This document shows positions 16,901 through 27,056 of a stretch of DNA of 64,000 bases, piece by piece (within the stretch, counting starts at the first letter, position 1; every line of letters starts with the position of its first letter). The translations under genes were made by a program, and so were the position numbers. The notes beneath the pieces are model-generated. The model saw only the letters and a program-made list of their open reading frames with translations, had not been told where the DNA came from and ran no database searches. Source of the stretch: Streptacidiphilus neutrinimicus. Its GTDB lineage: Bacteria > Actinomycetota > Actinomycetes > Streptomycetales > Streptomycetaceae. The stretch covers positions 41,094 through 105,093 of the forward strand of contig NZ_BBPO01000024.1 in the NCBI RefSeq assembly GCF_000787815.1, in the 5' to 3' direction.

Positions 16901-19900
16901 TTCGACGACATGGACCTGTCGCGCACGGTCGGCTGGTTCACCGCCGAGTTCCCGCTCGCCCTGACGGTCCGTCCGGACGCAGGCTGGCACGACACCCTGC
17001 GGTCGGTGAAGGAGCAGCTGCGCGCCGTCCCGCTGCACGGCCTGAGCCACGGCGCGCTGCGCCACCTGCTGCCCGAGAGCCCCCTCGCGGGCGCACCCGC
17101 GCCGCAGGTCGGGTTCAACTACCACGGCCGGTGGGACGCGGGCCACGGCGAGGCCGACGGGCTCTACCGCGCCGCGCTTCCGCCCGTCGGGCGCGACACC
17201 GACCCGGACGAGCCCCGGCCCTACCTGCTCGACGTCACCGGCGTCGTCCAGGACGGACGGCTCGAGCTCGGCTGGACCTACCCGACCGCCCTCTACGACG
17301 AGGCCGAGGTGCGCCGCCTGGCCGAGGACATGGCCGGGGCGCTGCGCGAGATCGCGGAGCACTGCGCCCGCCCCGACGCAGGGGGACGCACCCCCTCGGA
17401 CTTCCCGCTCGCCGGGCTCGACCAGGACCGGCTGGACGCGCTGGTCGGCGACGGCCGGCAGGTCGACGACGTCCTGCCACTGACGCCGCTGCAGGCCGGG
17501 ATGCTCTTCCACGGGCTGGTCGACGCCGACACCGACGTCCACACCGACACCGGGAGCGCCTACGTCGACCGGACGGCCGTCCGGCTCTCGGGCGTCGCCG
17601 ACCCGCAGGCGTTCGCCACCGCGTGGCAGCAGGTCGCCGACCGCACCCCGGTGCTGCGCACCAGCGTCCACTGGCAGGGCCTGCCCCACCCGGTGCAGCT
17701 CGTCCACCGGCGCGCCGAGCTGCCCGTCACCCACCTCGACTGGCGCGACCTTGCCCCCGCCCAGCGGCAGCAGGCCCTCGACGACCTGCTGGAGCGCGAC
17801 CGCGCGGCGGGCATGGAGCCGACCACCGCGCCGCTCACCCGTCTGACCCTCGCCCAGCTGCCCGGCGACGAGGTCTGGTTGCTGTGGACGACGCACCACC
17901 TGATCCTCGACGGCTGGAGCACCGCCCAACTGCTCACCGAGGTGTGCGAGCGCTACGCCGCGCTCACCGGCGGCCCCGACGCCGCCCCGCCCGTCCGGCG
18001 TCCGTTCGCCGACTTCCTGCGCTGGCTGTCGGAACAGGACGAGACGGTCGCCGAACGGTACTGGGCCGACGCCCTCCACGGGTTCACGGCGCGCACCCCG
18101 CTGCCCTACGACCGGACCCCCGCGGAGGCGCACCGCGCCCGCTCCGCCGCGGCTGTCTCCCACGAGCTGTCCGCGCCCGCCTCGGCGCGCCTGCGGGAGA
18201 GCGCCGCCCGCGCGGGACTCACCGTCAGCACCGTGCTCCAAGGCGCCTGGGCGCTGCTGCTGGCCCGCTCCGGCGGCACCGCCGACGTGGTGTTCGGCAC
18301 CACCGTCTCCGGCCGCCCGGCCGAACTGCCGGGCGTGGACACCATGACCGGCATGTTCATCAACACCGTGCCGACCCGCGTCCGCGTCCCCGAGACCGGG
18401 GTCCTGTCGTGGCTGCGGAGCCTCCAGGAGCAGCAGAGCGACGCCCGCCCGCACGACTGGCTCGCGCTGCCCCGCATCCAGTCCGTCAGCGGCGTGCCCG
18501 CGGGCGAGACCCTGTTCGACAGCATGGTGGTGTTCGAGAACTACCCGGTCGACGAGTCGGCCGCGGACCGCACCGGCGTGCGCGTCGAGGGCGTCCGCGC
18601 CGAGGACGCCACGACGTTCCCGCTGTGCCTTCGCGCCCACCTGGCCGACCGGCTCGGCTTCGACCTGGCCTACGACCCCGCCCTGTTCGACCGGGCCACC
18701 GTCGAACGTGCAGGGGACCGGCTCGCGGCCCTGCTCACGGCCATCGCCGAGAGCCTGGACGACCACGGCGAGGTGCGCGACCTGACGGCGCTCACCCCCG
18801 ACGACAGCGCGCTGCTCGCGCGGTGGAACGCCACCGCCCGCCGCGCCGCGCCCGCGAGCCCGGTGGCGGTCTTCGCCGAGCAGGCCCGTCGCACACCGGA
18901 CGCGGTGGCGGTGCAGGACGGCCCGCGCCGGCTGACCTACCGCCGCCTGGACGCGTGGTCGGACCGCCTGGCCGCCCGCCTGCGCGCCGACGGGCTCGCG
19001 CCCGAGGGCCGGGTGGCGCTGCTGCTGGAGCGATCCGCCGAACTCGTCGTCGCCCAGCTCGCCGTGCTGAAGGCCGGCGGCGCCTACCTGCCCGTGGACA
19101 CCCGCGCCCCGGAGGAGCGCCGTCTCGCCCTGCTCGCCGAGGCGGGCGTCGCCGCCCGGCTCACCGCCGCGCAGGTCGCGGCCGCCGAAGCCGACCCGGC
19201 CGCGACTCGCGCCGCGGTCGCGGACCCGGACCGGCTGGCCTACGTGATGTTCACCTCCGGATCCACCGGCACCCCCAAGGCGGTCGCGGTCCGCCACCGC
19301 GACATCGCCTCGCTCGCCACCGACAGCCGCTTCGCCGACGGCGTCTGCGACCGCGTGCTGCTGCACTCGCCCGTCGCCTTCGACGCCGCCACCTTCGAGG
19401 TGTGGGCGCCGCTGCTCACCGGCGGCCGTGTCGTCGTCGCGCCCGAAGGCCCGGTCGACGCGGCGGTGCTGCGGCGGCTCCGCGCCGACGGCGGGCTGAC
19501 GGCCGCCTGGCTGACCGCGGGCCTGTTCCGGCTGCTCGCGCAGGACGCCCCCGAGTGCCTCGCGGGCCTGCGCCAGGTGTGGACCGGCGGCGACACCGTG
19601 CCCGCCGCGGCCGTGCGCCGGGTGCTCGCCGCCTGCCCCGGCCTGACGGTCGTGGACGGCTACGGGCCGACCGAGGCCACCACCTTCACCACCTCCTGCG
19701 CGTTCGCCGACGCGGCCGCCGTGCCCGACACGCTGCCCATCGGCCGCCCGCTGGACGACATGCGGGTGCACGTCCTCGACGCCCGGCTGCGGCCCGTCCC
19801 GCCGGGCAGCCCGGGGGAGCTGTACGCGGCCGGGGAGGGCGTGGCCCGCGGCTACCTCGGCCGCCCCGGCGAGACCGCCGCCCGCTTCGTGGCCGACCCG

Positions 19901-22900
19901 TCCGGGCCGCCCGGCGCCCGCATGTACCGCACCGGCGACCTGGCCCGGCGGCGCACGGACGGCACGGTCGAGTTCCTGGGCCGGGCCGACGACCAGGTCA
20001 AGATCCGCGGGTTCCGGGTCGAGCCCGGCGAGGCCGAGGCCGCCCTCGCCGCCCACCCCGGTGTCACCGACGTGGCCGTGATCGCCCGCGAGGACCGGCC
20101 CGGCGCGCGCCGGCTGGTCGCCTACGTGGTCGGCCCCGACGCCCACGACGACGACGGACTGCGGGAGTTCGCGCGCCGTTCGCTGCCCGACTACCTCGTC
20201 CCCTCGGCGTTCGTGCCGCTGGTCTCACTGCCGCTGAGCGGCAACGGCAAGGTCGACCGCGCGGCGCTGCCCGCCCCGCAGGCCGACCCCGACGGGGGCC
20301 GGCCGCGCACCGAGCCCCGCACCGACGGCGAACGCCGCACGGCGGACGTCTTCGCCGAGGTGCTCGGCGTCGAACGGCCGGGAGTCGAGGACGACTTCTT
20401 CCGGCTGGGCGGTGACTCCCTGCTCAGCATCCGCCTCGCCTCCCGCCTCGCCGAGGAGTTCGGCGCCCCGCTGTCCCCGCGCGCCGTGTTCACGCACCCC
20501 ACTCCGGCGGCGCTCGCCGAGTTGGTCGCCGGGCTGCTCGCCGCGCCGGGCGCCGGGCGCGCCGACGACACCGCGCGGCGCGCGGTCCGACCCGTGGCCA
20601 GGGATGCCGCGGACGGCGTCGCGCCGATGTCCTACGCCCAGCAACGCTTGTGGTTCCTGGAGGAGTTCGCGCCCGGCGGCGCGGAGTACGTCACCGCGCT
20701 GGCGCTGCGCCTGCGCGGCGGCCTCGACCGCCGCGCCCTCTCGGCGGCCCTGGACGCCCTGGTCGCGCGGCACGAGTCGCTGCGCACCACCTTCGACTCG
20801 GTGGACGGTCACGGCGTCCAGCACATCCACCCGCCCACGGTCGTGCCGCTGCCGCTGCACGACCTGTCCGGGCGGCCCGAGCGGGAACAGGCCGCCCGGC
20901 TCGACCGGCTGCTGGCGGGCGAGCGCAACAAGCCCTTCGACCTGCGCACGGGCCCGCTGCTGCGCGCCGGGCTGGTCCGCCTGGCCGACGACCACCACGT
21001 GCTCTCGCTGTGCCTGCACCACATCGTCACCGACGGCTGGTCCACGGCGGTGCTCACCGGCGACCTGGCCCACCTCTACCGCCTCGAACTCGGCGCCACC
21101 GCGCAGCCGCTGCCGCCGCTCCCGGTGCAGTACGCAGACTACGCCCACTGGCAGCGCACCGACGGCGCCAAGGAGAGCGCCGCGCAGCTGGCCTACTGGA
21201 AGCAGCACCTCGCCGACGTCCCGCCGCTGGACCTGCCCACCGACCGGCCGCGCCCGGCGGTGCGCACCCGGGCGGCCGCGACCACGCGCCTCGCACTGAC
21301 CGAGCGCACCGCCCAGGGCCTGGCCCGGCTGAGCCGCGCCCACGGCACCACGGTGTTCACCACCCTCGTCGCCGCCGCGCAGACCTTCCTCGCGCGGCTC
21401 TCCGGCGGCCGGGACATCGCCGTCGGGACCGTCACCTCCGGCCGCGACCGGGCCGAGACGCAGGCCCTGGTCGGGTTCTTCGTCAACACCCTGGTGCTGC
21501 GCTCGCAGGTCGAACCGGCCCGGCCGTTCACCGAGTTCCTCGACGCGGTGCGCGGGACGGTCCGGGACGCACTCGAAAACCAGGAGGCCCCCTTCGAGCA
21601 GGTCGTGGACGCGGTGCAGCCGGAGCGCGACACCAGCCGCACGCCGCTCTTCCAGGTCATGGTGGTGCTCCAGAACACCCCGAGGGCCGACCTCGCGCTG
21701 CCCGGCCTGGAGGTCGACGACATCGCGACCGAGATCGACCACGCGCCGTTCGACCTCACCCTGGAGTTCGCCGAGACCGACTCCGGCGCCCTGCACGGCC
21801 TGCTCACCTACGCGACCGACCTGTTCGACGCCGCCACCGCCGAACGGATGGCCGACCAGCTCGGCACCCTGCTGGCCGCCGTCGCCGACGATCCGCGCCG
21901 CCCGCTGGGCAGCCTTCCGCTGGCCTCGGAGGAACAGTTGGCCGCCGTCCTCGCGCAGGGCCGCGGAACGGCCCGGCCGGTCCCGGCGGCCACCCTGCCG
22001 GAGCTGTTCGAACGGCAGGTCGCCCGCACGCCCGACGCGACGGCGCTGGCGGACGGCGGCTGGCGGCTGACCTACGCCCAGGTGGACCGCGCCGCGAACC
22101 GGCTGGCGCACCGGCTGATCGCGCGCGGCGTCGGTCCCGAGCAGGTGGTGGCGCTCGCCCTGCCGCGCGGCGCGGCCATGGTCGTGGCGCAGCTCGCGGT
22201 GGTCAAGGCGGGCGGCGCCTACCTGCCGGTGGACCCCGACTACCCGCAGCAGCGACGGGACTTCATGCTGCGCGACGCGGGCGCCCGGATGGTCCTGGAC
22301 GACCCCACCGAGATCCTGCTCGACGTCCCGGCTGATGTTCCGGCCGACGGCTCGGCCGACGAGCCGGAGGCCGCCCCCGTCGACGCCGACCGCACCGCCG
22401 CGCTGACCCCCGACCACCCGGCGTACGTGATCTACACCTCCGGGTCGACGGGCACCCCCAAGGGCGTCGTCGTCACGCACCGGGGGCTGGCGGGCTTCGC
22501 CGCCGCGGCGGCCGAGCGCTACGCGGTCGGCCCCGGCGACCGGGTGCTGCAGTTCGCGTCCCCCAGCTTCGACGCCTCCGTGCTGGAGCTGTGCGTGTCG
22601 CTGCTCGCCGGGGCCACCCTGGTGACCGGCGAGGAGGGCCCGCTCGTCGGCGAACGGCTGGCCGAGGTGCTCGCCGAGCGGAGCATCAGCCACGCCCTGA
22701 TCCCCCCGGCGGCCCTGGCCACCCTGGCCCCGGGCGCCCCCGCGGCCCTGCCGGGTCTGCGCACCCTGATCGTGGGCGCCGAGGCCTGCCCCGCCGACCT
22801 CGTCGAACGCTGGGCCCCCGGACGCCGGGTGGTCAACTCGTACGGGCCGACCGAGGCCACCGTGGTCGCCACCTGGACCGGACCGCTGGCTCCGACCGCC

Positions 22901-25132
22901 GCCGTACCGCCGATCGGCCGTCCGGCGGGCGCCACCCGGGTCCTGCTGCTCGACGCGCGGCTGCGGCCGGTCCCGCCCGGCGTCACCGGCGAGCTGTACC
23001 TCGCGGGCCCCGGCCTCGCCCGCGGCTACCTCGGCCGCCCGGGACTGACCGCCCGTCACTTCGTGGCGGACCCGTTCGGGGAGCCGGGGGAGCGGATGTA
23101 CCGCACGGGCGACCTGGCCCGCTGGGGCGCCGACGGCCAGCTGTACTTCGCGGGCCGCGCCGACCACCAGGTCAAGCTGCGCGGCTTCCGCATCGAGCCG
23201 GGGGAGATCGAGAGCGCGCTGCGCCGCAGTCCCCAGGTCCGGGACGCGGTGGTCGTGGTCCGTGCCGGGCGCGACGCCGGCGGCGGTGAGTCCGGCGGTG
23301 CGGCGCGGCTCGTCGCCTACCTCGTCCCGGCCGAGGGAGGAGCCGACGACCTGGCCGTGCCGCAGTTGCGCGAGCATCTGGCCGGTCTGCTGCCCGCGCA
23401 CATGGTGCCCTCCGCCTTCGTGCCGCTGGAGCGGCTGCCGCTCACCCCGAGCGGCAAGACCGACCGGCAGGCCCTGCCCGACCCGGGCCCGGCGACCGCG
23501 GGCGGGCCGCGCACCGAACCGCGCACGCCGACCGAACGGCGCATCGCCCGCATCTGGGCGGACGTCCTCGGGGTGCCGGAGGTCGGCGCGGACGACAACT
23601 TCTTCCACCTGGGCGGCGACTCGGTCCTCAGCATGCAGGTGGTGTCCCGGCTGCGCCGCGACGGCCTGCACCTGGCCACCCGCGACCTGTTCACCCATCA
23701 GACGGTGGCCGAGCTCGCGGCCGTCGTCCGGCCGGTGCGCCAGGGCGGCGCGGCCGACGGCCCGGTGACCGGGGAGGTTCCGCTCACGCCCATCCAGGAG
23801 TGGTTCCTGACCACCCCGCGCGCCGGCCGCCACCACTTCAACCAGTCCGTGCTGCTCGCACTCCAGGAGACCCCCGACCCGGTCGCCCTGCGTACCGCCC
23901 TGAAGGCGCTGCTGGTGCACCACGACGCGCTGCGCATGCGATTCACCGAGGAGCGGGACGGCTGGCGTCAGTTCAACCCGGCGCCGTCCGAGGACGACGG
24001 CTTCGACCTCGTCCACCACGACCTCGCCGGGCTCCCGTCCGAGGAGGCCGACGCCGCGATGGAGAAGGCCGCCGACGACCTGCACACGGGATTCGACCTG
24101 GCCCGGGGGCCGCTGCTGCGCGCGGCCCTGTTCACCCGGGGCCGAGGCGGTCCGGCGCACCTCTTCCTGACCGCCCACCACCTCGTGGTGGACGCCGTCT
24201 CCTGGCGCATCCTGCGCGACGACCTGGAGGCCGCCTACCGGCAGGCCGCGAGCGGCGAGCCCGTCGCCCTGGGGGAGCGCACCACCTCCTTCCTGGACTG
24301 GTCCCGCCGACTCGCCGCCCACGTCGCCGACGGCGGCCTGGACCACGAACTGCCCTACTGGGAGCAGGCGGTGGCCGTCGGCGTGGACGATGCGCCCTCC
24401 GGCGCCGTCGACGTGCGGTCCGGCCCTGACACGGAACCGGCCCACGCGTTCACCGTCCAACTCGACGAGCCGGACACCGAGGCGCTGCTGCGCGCCGCGC
24501 CGACGGCGTACCGCACCCGCGTCAACGACGTCCTGCTCGCCGCCCTCGCCCTGGCTCTGGCCCGCTGGACCGGGCGCGACGAGGTCCGCCTCGACCTCGA
24601 AGGCCACGGCCGCGAGGACCTGCTCGACGGCGTGGACCTCTCGCGCACCGTCGGCTGGTTCACCACCGTCCACCCGGTCCGCCTCGCCGTAAGCGAGCCC
24701 GGCCTGTCCGGGCCCGACCGGGACTGGCGCGGCCTGGTGAAGTCGGTGCGCCGCCAACTGCGGGCCGTCCCGGGCAACGGGCTCGGCTTCGGCGCCCTGC
24801 GCACCTACGGGCCGCCCGAGGTCCGCCGACGGCTCGGGCACGCGGCGCACAGCCAGGTGGTGTTCAACTACCTCGGCCAGTGGGACGCCCGCCCGGACGA
24901 GGCGGAAGGCGGCCTGGTCCGCGCCGAACTCGGCTCCCTGGGCCGGGACCACGACCCCAGGGACGGCGGATCGCACCCGCTCGAGGTGGTGGGCGCCGTC
25001 CAGGGCGGCCGCCTGGCCTTCACCTGGCACCACCGCCCCGACCGTCACGACCCCGCGACAATCCGCCGCGTCGCCGAGGACTTCGCCGAGGCGCTGCGGC
25101 ACATCGCCCGGCACGCGCGGGCCGGGCGGTGA
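4955..25132 (+). CDS. Nonribosomal peptide synthetase, five modules, C-terminal E domain
   Basis: This is a complete 6,725-residue cytosolic NRPS. The ATG at 4955 follows a GGTGAGGG ribosome binding site that overlaps the stop of the upstream NRPS. Domains by approximate residue: C 50-480, A 515-1000, PCP 1012-1085, E 1105-1550; C 1580-2010, A 2030-2540, PCP 2556-2626; C 2666-3095, A 3115-3605, PCP 3620-3690, E 3708-4145; C 4172-4609, A 4629-5105, PCP 5116-5195; C 5222-5652, A 5679-6175, PCP 6189-6259, E 6276-6720. C domains after an E domain read HHLILDGWS (D-L type); the others read HHIVTDGWS (L-L type). All three E domains keep HHxxxDxxSW and EGHGRE. The protein ends right after the last E domain, with neither thioesterase nor reductase domain. 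The peptide must therefore pass to a partner NRPS starting with a C domain, or be released in trans. The product is not identified. Confidence 0.98.
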   Translation: MTSSKRNADALPADLQEALRRRLAGRAADTSGASGGPGAGGIPAADRTRPLPLSFAQQRLWFLDRLRPGDARYNSAVALRVTGDLDRSALSRALDLVVARHEALRTTIEERDGRPVQTVHPAGPVPLPVRDLDAAGGGASGELPQQRLLEHRLLEEYARPFDLAAGPLLRALLLRESDTSHVLLLTAHHIVTDGWSMGVMVEELWTAHDALARGTQPQLPPVAAQYPDYAAWQREQLSGVRLERQLAFWKGALTGATAPEPPLDRPRRGEEPGAGAVHAFAVPADTAARLRRLAAGEHTTVFTALVAACQALLARWTGQRDITVGSLTPGRSRTDLERAVGFYVNTVALRTEVDTAASFRRLLAAVADTVNDAFAHGDTPFERVVEAAGAPREAGRNPLFDVMVLLHPAPVAPAPGGLAVSHVPIPRRSATFDLSVEFVPDGDGLTGLLEYRTDLFDAATVERMADQLLCLLTAVAQEPDRPLGGLPLLSAAEARRITDEWSTGGEGDAAARPVTESTVPARFAQQAARTPLATALVAGGERLDYATLDARADRLARRLVALGAGPERLVALRLPRTADLVTAVLAVWKAGAGYLPLDPALPEERVRLLLDDARPALVLDEAALRSATEAHVEASPGDDDPLAPPDPAHTAYVIHTSGSTGRPKGVRVTHRSLAALLAAHRQGFVTEAGGGPLRVALTASFSFDTSLEGLLLLADGHPLHLVDETTRLDAAALVAYVVDHRIDFLDLTPTYLRQLLPAGLLTDSRHRPRVLMLGGEPVGRGLWRELAGHEGVAAYNFYGPTECTVDALACRIEGDGRPLVGRPLPGVRAYVLDDRLRPLPPGVGGELYLAGEQLARGYLNRPGLTAARFVADPFGEPGSRMYRTGDLARWTPDGRLDYLGRVDDQVKVRGHRIEPGEVEAALLDLPGVAAAAVAAVPDAHGHLRLAAYLVGAAGASVPVGSELRAACRRVLPDHLVPSSFTVLDALPLTTSGKLDRRALAALGPGTAPREREYVAARTPQEEALATIWSEVLGVAQVGVTDNFFELGGDSILSIQAVSRARAAGLHLTSQDVFRHQTVADLAAAAAGRRATEHPEAAQAYDDGPAPLTPVQEWFFATHGPLRHYSMSMLLDLPRDLDEQALVRAVEAVAARHPALRTRFTRDGSGWRQEPGVGPVDGLMTRHERTAEDPDAARAEAAEAARAALDPAIGSLLRAALLLPAPGEQDVRPQLFLTAHHLAVDGVSWRILLADLEDAYRQACRGETIRLEPAGTPFAHWAAHLSRRVRAGELDDDLPYWTAQAAEPTTPLPVDRSGEALAGTVRTVRTRLDRAATDALLRQVPGVYRTQVNDALLSALGRALADWADTERVTVALEGHGREELGDPAADRGVDVSRTVGWFTTQYPVTLAPAGPAADPDWAATLKGVKEQLRAVPRRGLGYEALARLGSPDPAACALGARPLPQVCFTYHGQWELPDGRDFAPAADDVPGREVAADEPLDHLLDVSALVLDGALEITWHYSDQVHHTATVQGLADAMVRALTSIIEHCAQPGAGGRTPSDFPLARLDQAGVDRLVGDGRDVVDVLPLTPLQEGMLFHRLVGGPDDVYVDQAALLLDGVADPHALERAWQRVADRTPALATSVVWEDVPVPVQVVHRGVRLPVTHLDWRDLTEAERAERLAELRADDLARGLDLNTAPLMRLTLVRLPDARLHLLWTSHHLILDGWSLAQVLTEVFEEYAALTAGGEGRPPLRRPFGDYVRWLADQDAEAVRAHWSGVLDGFATPTPLPADRTPRAVHDARSADLHQAYLSQEVSERLTRTARQAGLTAGTVVQGAWALLLSRYSGEQDVVFGTTVSGRPDDLPGVESMVGMFINTLPTRVRVPGHRAADEWLRELQDAQAESRRFAAVSLAELASLSEVPSGSPLFHSVVAFENYPFDEARAATSGVRLVEVASRDATNYPLVLRAYQGERLGLDLAYDPRLFDASTVRALAGRLCRLLTELADDLGRPLRALAWTTPEERRQLVTEWNGAEQGRPDRTLVELFEAQAARRPDAVAVSCGPDRLDYAALDARATRLAHRLAELGARPERYVALALPRCTDQVVAILATLKTGAAYLPIDPASPEERIAGLLADAAPVALVTTTATVGRLRGGAVPMLPLDDPAVRADLASGPVKALDPALRPRPENPAYTIYTSGSTGRPKGVVVPHANVVRLFTRTSRWFGFDEHDVWTLFHSYAFDFSVWELWGALLHGGRLVVVPEDVARSPEDFLRLLADEQVTVLNQTPSAFYPLVRADAEHPEIRSRLVLRTVVFGGEALDVERLADWYRRHPDSAPRLVNMYGITETTVHVTYAPLGHAVAAEGGASPIGTGIPDLRTYVLDGDLVPTPPGAVGELYVAGEGLARGYLGRPGLTAARFVADPFGRSGARMYRTGDRARWRADGTLEYLGRADQQVKIRGYRIEPGEIEAALHTHPGVAAASVNVHQDAAGTRRLVAHVVPMTGEEPSAAELRAHLERLLPAHMVPAAYVPMPALPLTPNGKLDRRALPAPGPDGFVTVADRTAPRTAAERLVARAWADVLAVDEVGVGDDFFALGGDSILAVRVTSRLRAAFGADVSPRLLFTHPTVAALAVALGEPPEPEPQRPTGPVPATDPSTPAPPVPATDPSTPAPLSYAQQRLWFLDRFQPGSTEYTTLSALRLRGELDEAALRTAVDGLVARHEALRTTFADHDGAPRQTVHPPYPVALPVHDLGAADDPSAALEAFLADEAATPFDLATGPLLRARLARLGPDEHVLTLALHHIVTDGWSLGVLGRDLSELYAAALAGRAPDLPELPLRYSDFAVRQRSRADRAEADLAYWRGALEGLAPLEPPTDRPRPAVRTGEGALVTFTLPAALTERLRETGRAADTTLYTTLVTACQVLLSRWTGQRDVALGTVTAGRDDPDLHEVVGMFVNTLVLRGRIRPERSFREHLAEGRAAVLDAFAHQEAPFERLVDALQPERDTSRTPLFQVMVALHNLGVEAPRLPGLDVEPVTPPVRHSSYDLAFDFVAGEDGLTGHLEYDTALFDAATAASLAARLRLLLEAAADDPDRPVGALPLMTDDERRRVLTRWQGERTPPAEATLTELWEAQAARDPHAAALTARDAVLDAGALNARANRLAHHLIALGVGPERVVAVRLPRTTDLMVAVLAVLKTGGALLLLDPDLPEERVAFLLDDAAPHTVVTAETLHAAPWSALASHDPTDADRIAPLHPENTAYLVYTSGSTGRPKGVAVEHRQLANLCHDHRDGLLAPHTADGGRLRAALSASCSFDTFWEGPLLLALGHEVHLVDEDVRRDPEAFHALVADRRLDLVNVTPTFLRELIAAGLLAADGHRPRVLLVGGEAVGPALWQRLAVAEQELGVTAYNVYGPTECTVDAVYGPCADRPDRPVIGRPGRNLCAYVLDDALRPVPPGTPGELYLAGAQVARGYLNRPGLTASRYLADPFGAPGERMYRTGDRARWDAQGRLEFLGRVDEQVKIRGFRIEPGEVEAALLGHRDVADSVVTVRELAGRPVLVGYLVPAGDRTPSPDELRLWLRRTLPDHMVPAAFVALARIPRTTSGKTDRRALPAPSQRPGTGTRYVAPRPGTEARLAALWAEVLGVERVGAQDNFFTLGGDSILSIQIVSRARQAGLNLTTKDVFRHQTVAELALRVTETERRPAAAAADAPAEAPLSPIQRWYLDARRPGDPLRFTMSQRLELAPGTDPEALRAAVDALVRRHAALRTRFRRTGAGWRQEVLPEAPAGVFRRHDLAGLFGAALEGRVRQAAEEARSVLDPAEGRVVRVLLFDRGPRRPAQLLVVAHHLVVDGVSWRILLPDLETAYRAAEAGAPVELPEPGATHGQWAARLEQHTRSGAFDADLTHWRRTAAAPVALRAPGQGANTHGAAATVTVTLEPKLTDALLRHVPDAYRTQVNDVLLSALGRTLTRWCASDTVLVGVEGHGREDLFDDMDLSRTVGWFTAEFPLALTVRPDAGWHDTLRSVKEQLRAVPLHGLSHGALRHLLPESPLAGAPAPQVGFNYHGRWDAGHGEADGLYRAALPPVGRDTDPDEPRPYLLDVTGVVQDGRLELGWTYPTALYDEAEVRRLAEDMAGALREIAEHCARPDAGGRTPSDFPLAGLDQDRLDALVGDGRQVDDVLPLTPLQAGMLFHGLVDADTDVHTDTGSAYVDRTAVRLSGVADPQAFATAWQQVADRTPVLRTSVHWQGLPHPVQLVHRRAELPVTHLDWRDLAPAQRQQALDDLLERDRAAGMEPTTAPLTRLTLAQLPGDEVWLLWTTHHLILDGWSTAQLLTEVCERYAALTGGPDAAPPVRRPFADFLRWLSEQDETVAERYWADALHGFTARTPLPYDRTPAEAHRARSAAAVSHELSAPASARLRESAARAGLTVSTVLQGAWALLLARSGGTADVVFGTTVSGRPAELPGVDTMTGMFINTVPTRVRVPETGVLSWLRSLQEQQSDARPHDWLALPRIQSVSGVPAGETLFDSMVVFENYPVDESAADRTGVRVEGVRAEDATTFPLCLRAHLADRLGFDLAYDPALFDRATVERAGDRLAALLTAIAESLDDHGEVRDLTALTPDDSALLARWNATARRAAPASPVAVFAEQARRTPDAVAVQDGPRRLTYRRLDAWSDRLAARLRADGLAPEGRVALLLERSAELVVAQLAVLKAGGAYLPVDTRAPEERRLALLAEAGVAARLTAAQVAAAEADPAATRAAVADPDRLAYVMFTSGSTGTPKAVAVRHRDIASLATDSRFADGVCDRVLLHSPVAFDAATFEVWAPLLTGGRVVVAPEGPVDAAVLRRLRADGGLTAAWLTAGLFRLLAQDAPECLAGLRQVWTGGDTVPAAAVRRVLAACPGLTVVDGYGPTEATTFTTSCAFADAAAVPDTLPIGRPLDDMRVHVLDARLRPVPPGSPGELYAAGEGVARGYLGRPGETAARFVADPSGPPGARMYRTGDLARRRTDGTVEFLGRADDQVKIRGFRVEPGEAEAALAAHPGVTDVAVIAREDRPGARRLVAYVVGPDAHDDDGLREFARRSLPDYLVPSAFVPLVSLPLSGNGKVDRAALPAPQADPDGGRPRTEPRTDGERRTADVFAEVLGVERPGVEDDFFRLGGDSLLSIRLASRLAEEFGAPLSPRAVFTHPTPAALAELVAGLLAAPGAGRADDTARRAVRPVARDAADGVAPMSYAQQRLWFLEEFAPGGAEYVTALALRLRGGLDRRALSAALDALVARHESLRTTFDSVDGHGVQHIHPPTVVPLPLHDLSGRPEREQAARLDRLLAGERNKPFDLRTGPLLRAGLVRLADDHHVLSLCLHHIVTDGWSTAVLTGDLAHLYRLELGATAQPLPPLPVQYADYAHWQRTDGAKESAAQLAYWKQHLADVPPLDLPTDRPRPAVRTRAAATTRLALTERTAQGLARLSRAHGTTVFTTLVAAAQTFLARLSGGRDIAVGTVTSGRDRAETQALVGFFVNTLVLRSQVEPARPFTEFLDAVRGTVRDALENQEAPFEQVVDAVQPERDTSRTPLFQVMVVLQNTPRADLALPGLEVDDIATEIDHAPFDLTLEFAETDSGALHGLLTYATDLFDAATAERMADQLGTLLAAVADDPRRPLGSLPLASEEQLAAVLAQGRGTARPVPAATLPELFERQVARTPDATALADGGWRLTYAQVDRAANRLAHRLIARGVGPEQVVALALPRGAAMVVAQLAVVKAGGAYLPVDPDYPQQRRDFMLRDAGARMVLDDPTEILLDVPADVPADGSADEPEAAPVDADRTAALTPDHPAYVIYTSGSTGTPKGVVVTHRGLAGFAAAAAERYAVGPGDRVLQFASPSFDASVLELCVSLLAGATLVTGEEGPLVGERLAEVLAERSISHALIPPAALATLAPGAPAALPGLRTLIVGAEACPADLVERWAPGRRVVNSYGPTEATVVATWTGPLAPTAAVPPIGRPAGATRVLLLDARLRPVPPGVTGELYLAGPGLARGYLGRPGLTARHFVADPFGEPGERMYRTGDLARWGADGQLYFAGRADHQVKLRGFRIEPGEIESALRRSPQVRDAVVVVRAGRDAGGGESGGAARLVAYLVPAEGGADDLAVPQLREHLAGLLPAHMVPSAFVPLERLPLTPSGKTDRQALPDPGPATAGGPRTEPRTPTERRIARIWADVLGVPEVGADDNFFHLGGDSVLSMQVVSRLRRDGLHLATRDLFTHQTVAELAAVVRPVRQGGAADGPVTGEVPLTPIQEWFLTTPRAGRHHFNQSVLLALQETPDPVALRTALKALLVHHDALRMRFTEERDGWRQFNPAPSEDDGFDLVHHDLAGLPSEEADAAMEKAADDLHTGFDLARGPLLRAALFTRGRGGPAHLFLTAHHLVVDAVSWRILRDDLEAAYRQAASGEPVALGERTTSFLDWSRRLAAHVADGGLDHELPYWEQAVAVGVDDAPSGAVDVRSGPDTEPAHAFTVQLDEPDTEALLRAAPTAYRTRVNDVLLAALALALARWTGRDEVRLDLEGHGREDLLDGVDLSRTVGWFTTVHPVRLAVSEPGLSGPDRDWRGLVKSVRRQLRAVPGNGLGFGALRTYGPPEVRRRLGHAAHSQVVFNYLGQWDARPDEAEGGLVRAELGSLGRDHDPRDGGSHPLEVVGAVQGGRLAFTWHHRPDRHDPATIRRVAEDFAEALRHIARHARAGR
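5100..9600 (+). other. NRPS module 2: C-A-PCP-E, pocket DTEDMGFVD (basic residue likely)
   Basis: The C domain is L-L type (HHIVTDGWS), as expected after a module without epimerization. Hand-read pocket residues are D-T-E-D-M-G-F-V-D plus Lys. The acidic residues at the 239, 278 and 331 equivalents suggest a positively charged side chain such as Arg, Orn, Lys or a cyclic guanidine. The exact substrate is uncertain. The carrier is [11 protein letters not shown] and the E domain looks active, so the residue should be D. Confidence 0.7.
9690..12840 (+). other. NRPS module 3: C-A-PCP, L-Thr code DFWNVGMVH
   Basis: The C domain is D-L type (HHLILDGWS). The pocket reads D-F-W-N-V-G-M-V-H plus Lys, the well-established threonine code of actinobacterial A domains (DFWNIGMVHK/DFWNVGMVHK). 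Motifs used were [23 protein letters not shown] and [11 protein letters not shown]. The carrier is [11 protein letters not shown] and no E domain follows, so L-Thr is predicted. Confidence 0.88.
12878..12949 (+). repeat. Perfect 36-bp tandem duplication in the PCP-C linker
   Basis: Two identical 36-base units (12878-12913 and 12914-12949) lie head to tail and keep frame. They encode two copies of a 12-residue Pro/Ala/Thr-rich unit containing [11 protein letters not shown]. The repeat forms the flexible linker between module 3's carrier domain and module 4's condensation domain. Confidence 0.95.
12950..17390 (+). other. NRPS module 4: C-A-PCP-E, pocket DTENLGVVD (basic or polar residue)
   Basis: The C domain is L-L type (HHIVTDGWS). 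The pocket reads D-T-E-N-L-G-V-V-D plus Lys, close to that of module 2 ([33 protein letters not shown]). A related basic or polar amino acid is likely. The carrier is [11 protein letters not shown] and the E domain is intact, so a D-residue is expected. Confidence 0.7.
17460..20560 (+). other. NRPS module 5: C-A-PCP, Val-like code DAFWWGGTF
   Basis: The C domain is D-L type (HHLILDGWS). The pocket reads D-A-F-W-W-G-G-T-F plus Lys, which differs by one residue from the common valine code DAFWIGGTFK. Valine or a close branched or small aliphatic residue is the best guess. The A3 loop reads [11 protein letters not shown], with Ala replacing the usual Gly. The carrier is [11 protein letters not shown] and no E domain follows. 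Confidence 0.75.
20620..25130 (+). other. NRPS module 6: C-A-PCP-E, pocket DALLIGSVV
   Basis: The C domain is L-L type (HHIVTDGWS). The pocket D-A-L-L-I-G-S-V-V plus Lys is almost that of module 1, so both modules should activate the same or very similar hydrophobic amino acid. The carrier [11 protein letters not shown] feeds a terminal E domain with [10 protein letters not shown] and EGHGRE. The chain leaves this protein with a D-residue at its end. Confidence 0.75.
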
Positions 25133-25223
25133 CGCCGCCCGGCGCCACCCGCGCGCCGCCGCCCGCCCACACCGTGAGCAACCCCTGACCCCGCCCGCCC
25201 AACCGATCACAGGAGAAACCGAC

Positions 25224-25427
25224 ATGGACGAGAACACCCGCTACCAGGTGCTGCGCAACGACGAGGAGCAGTACTCGCTGTGGCCGGTCGACGTGGAGGT
25301 GCCGGCCGGCTGGGAGCCGGTCGGCAAGGAGGGCACCGAGGCCGAGTGCTCCGCCTACGTCGACGAGGTCTGGACCGACATGCGCCCGCGCAGCCTGCGC
25401 GAGCGCATGGAGAACGCCGGCGCCTGA
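25224..25427 (+). CDS. MbtH-like NRPS accessory protein
   Basis: This 67-residue protein has the full MbtH signature: QYSLWP near residues 17-22, PAGW near 28-31, and the WTDMRPRSL block near 50-58. MbtH proteins bind adenylation domains and are often needed for their folding and activity. It starts at an ATG after an AGGAG ribosome binding site, 91 bases downstream of the NRPS stop, so it should serve the two synthetases in this window. A strong hairpin follows it, which suggests it is the last gene of the NRPS transcript. Confidence 0.97.
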   Translation: MDENTRYQVLRNDEEQYSLWPVDVEVPAGWEPVGKEGTEAECSAYVDEVWTDMRPRSLRERMENAGA

Positions 25428-25447
25428 GTCCGGTCCCGCCCACCCGG

Positions 25448-25478
25448 CCGGGGCGGAGGCCACACCCCTCCGCCCCGG
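25448..25478 (+). terminator. Hairpin terminator after the MbtH gene
   Basis: A perfect 12-bp inverted repeat (CCGGGGCGGAGG with its complement) surrounds a 7-base loop, 20 bases after the MbtH stop codon. It is GC-rich without a U tract, as usual in Streptomyces. It probably ends or attenuates the NRPS transcript. Confidence 0.75.
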
Positions 25479-25539
25479 TCTCCCGAAGCGTCCGCACCTC
25501 GCACCGACACCGCCACTCCACCGCGCCGAGGAGTTCCGC

Positions 25540-26055
25540 ATGACGACGCCCACCCTGCGCACCGAACGGCTGGAGTTCACGCCCTACCGTCCCGAGGACG
25601 AGGACGCCTTCGTCGCGCTGCTGCGCGACCCCCTGGTGTGCCGCTGGATGGGTCAGGACGAGGTGCCCGAGCCCGACCTGCGCGCCCTGTTCCGCGCGAT
25701 CCTCGTCGACGTCTACCCCAAGCGGCTCTTCGACGTGTGGGCGCTGTGGCATGACGGGGAGTACGCCGGGCACGCCGAGGTGAAGAAGACCGGCAACGTC
25801 GACGGGCACGAACTGGTCACCGCGCTGCGCCCCGAGTACTGGGGAAGGGGCTTCGGCACCGAGGTCGTCCGCGGCCTGCTGCGCCACGCGGCCGGCAACC
25901 TGGGCCTGAAGGAGGCCTACGGCATGGTCGGCGCGGAGAACACCGCGAGCCTGGACATGTGCCGTCGGCTCGGTTTCCGGGAGCTGCGCGACGTCGTCGG
26001 CGACGACGGCTCGGTGACCAGGATGGTGGTGATCTCCACGACCGACCTTCCCTGA
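25540..26055 (+). CDS. GNAT family N-acetyltransferase (RimJ/RimL type)
   Basis: This 171-residue protein begins with the RimJ-type pattern LRTERLEFTPYRPED and carries the acetyl-CoA pyrophosphate-binding loop GRGFGTEVV near residues 107-115. It ends with the usual N-x-A-S-x-x-x-C/L helix (ENTASLDMCRRLGF). It should transfer an acetyl or related acyl group from CoA to an amine; the substrate cannot be told. The ATG at 25540 follows GAGGAG. It lies after the terminator that follows MbtH and 36 bases before the dimethylargininase-like gene. It may be part of a short operon with the next two genes rather than of the NRPS cluster itself. Confidence 0.9.
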   Translation: MTTPTLRTERLEFTPYRPEDEDAFVALLRDPLVCRWMGQDEVPEPDLRALFRAILVDVYPKRLFDVWALWHDGEYAGHAEVKKTGNVDGHELVTALRPEYWGRGFGTEVVRGLLRHAAGNLGLKEAYGMVGAENTASLDMCRRLGFRELRDVVGDDGSVTRMVVISTTDLP

Positions 26056-26091
26056 CGGCCCTTCCCCCTACCCCTCTCGAACGGAGCGCCC

Positions 26092-27009
26092 GTGGCCACC
26101 GTCGCCGCCCAGCAGGCCCGCACCGCCGAACCGACAGCCGAAACGACCGCCGAACGCGCCGCCGTCCACGCCGTCCACGCCGTCCCCGAAGTCCATGCCG
26201 TCCAGCGGTCCGCGACCCCGCGCCGGTACCTGATGTGTCGTCCCACGCACTTCGCGGTCACCTACGCCATCAACCCCTGGATGAACCCCGCCGTCCCGGT
26301 CGACACCGCGCTGGCAGTCCGGCAGTGGGAGCAGCTGCGGGAGCTGTACCTGAGCCTGGGACACCAGGTGGACCTGATCGACCCGGTGCCCGGTCTGCCG
26401 GACATGGTCTACGCGGCCAACGGCGCCACCGTGGTCGACGGCCGGGTCCTCGGCGCGCGCTTCCACCACCCCGAGCGAGCCGCCGAGGGCAGCGCGTACC
26501 TGGACTGGTTCCGGGCGGCAGGCTTCGCCGACGTGCACGACCCGCAGCACGTGAACGAGGGCGAGGGCGACTTCCTCGTCGTCGGCGGCTGGATCCTGGC
26601 GGCGCAGGGCTTCCGCACCCGCCCCGAGGCCCACGCCGAGGCGCAGGATTACTTCGGCCGCCCCGTCGTCGGCCTGCGGCTCGTCGACCCCGACTACTAC
26701 CACCTCGACACCGCCCTGGCCGTCCTCGACGGCGACCAGGTCATGTACTACCCGGGGGCCTTCTCACCCGGCAGCCAGGCTGTGCTGGCACGGCTCTTCC
26801 CCGACGCGCTCCAGGCCACCGCCGAGGACGCCGCGGTGCTGGGCCTCAACGCGGTGAGCGACGGACGCCACGTGATCCTCTCGCAGGCCGCCACCGGCCT
26901 CGCGGCACAGCTCGCCGCCCGCGGCTTCGAACCCCTCGGCGTCGACCTGTCCGAACTGCTCAAGGGCGGCGGCAGCGCCAAGTGCTGCACCCTGGAACTG
27001 CGCTCCTGA
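26092..27009 (+). CDS. Dimethylargininase / amidinotransferase-fold hydrolase
   Basis: This 305-residue protein belongs to the arginine-modifying amidinotransferase superfamily, closest in pattern to N-omega,N-omega-dimethylarginine dimethylaminohydrolases, which give citrulline. Family landmarks are RYLMCRPTHF, INPWM, the acidic GEGDF, the catalytic His in YYHLDTAL and the C-terminal nucleophilic Cys in SAKCCTLEL. The GTG at 26092 follows ACGGAGCG. This start adds about 40 poorly conserved residues (Ala/His/Val-rich, with HAV repeats) ahead of the usual N-terminus, so a later start is possible. It could be a housekeeping enzyme, or it could act on guanidino groups linked to the basic residues predicted for the NRPS; the latter is inference only. 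Confidence 0.88.
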   Translation: MATVAAQQARTAEPTAETTAERAAVHAVHAVPEVHAVQRSATPRRYLMCRPTHFAVTYAINPWMNPAVPVDTALAVRQWEQLRELYLSLGHQVDLIDPVPGLPDMVYAANGATVVDGRVLGARFHHPERAAEGSAYLDWFRAAGFADVHDPQHVNEGEGDFLVVGGWILAAQGFRTRPEAHAEAQDYFGRPVVGLRLVDPDYYHLDTALAVLDGDQVMYYPGAFSPGSQAVLARLFPDALQATAEDAAVLGLNAVSDGRHVILSQAATGLAAQLAARGFEPLGVDLSELLKGGGSAKCCTLELRS

Positions 27010-27056
27010 GGTCCGCAGCCCGGTTTGCCCGCCATGATCGAGGAAACACGCGCCTC

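Noticed and set aside
25959..27056. In-frame extension upstream of the SDR gene
   Set aside because: The extension is out of frame with and overlaps the GNAT and dimethylargininase-like genes; the SDR has its own ribosome binding site at 27040 and ATG at 27057.
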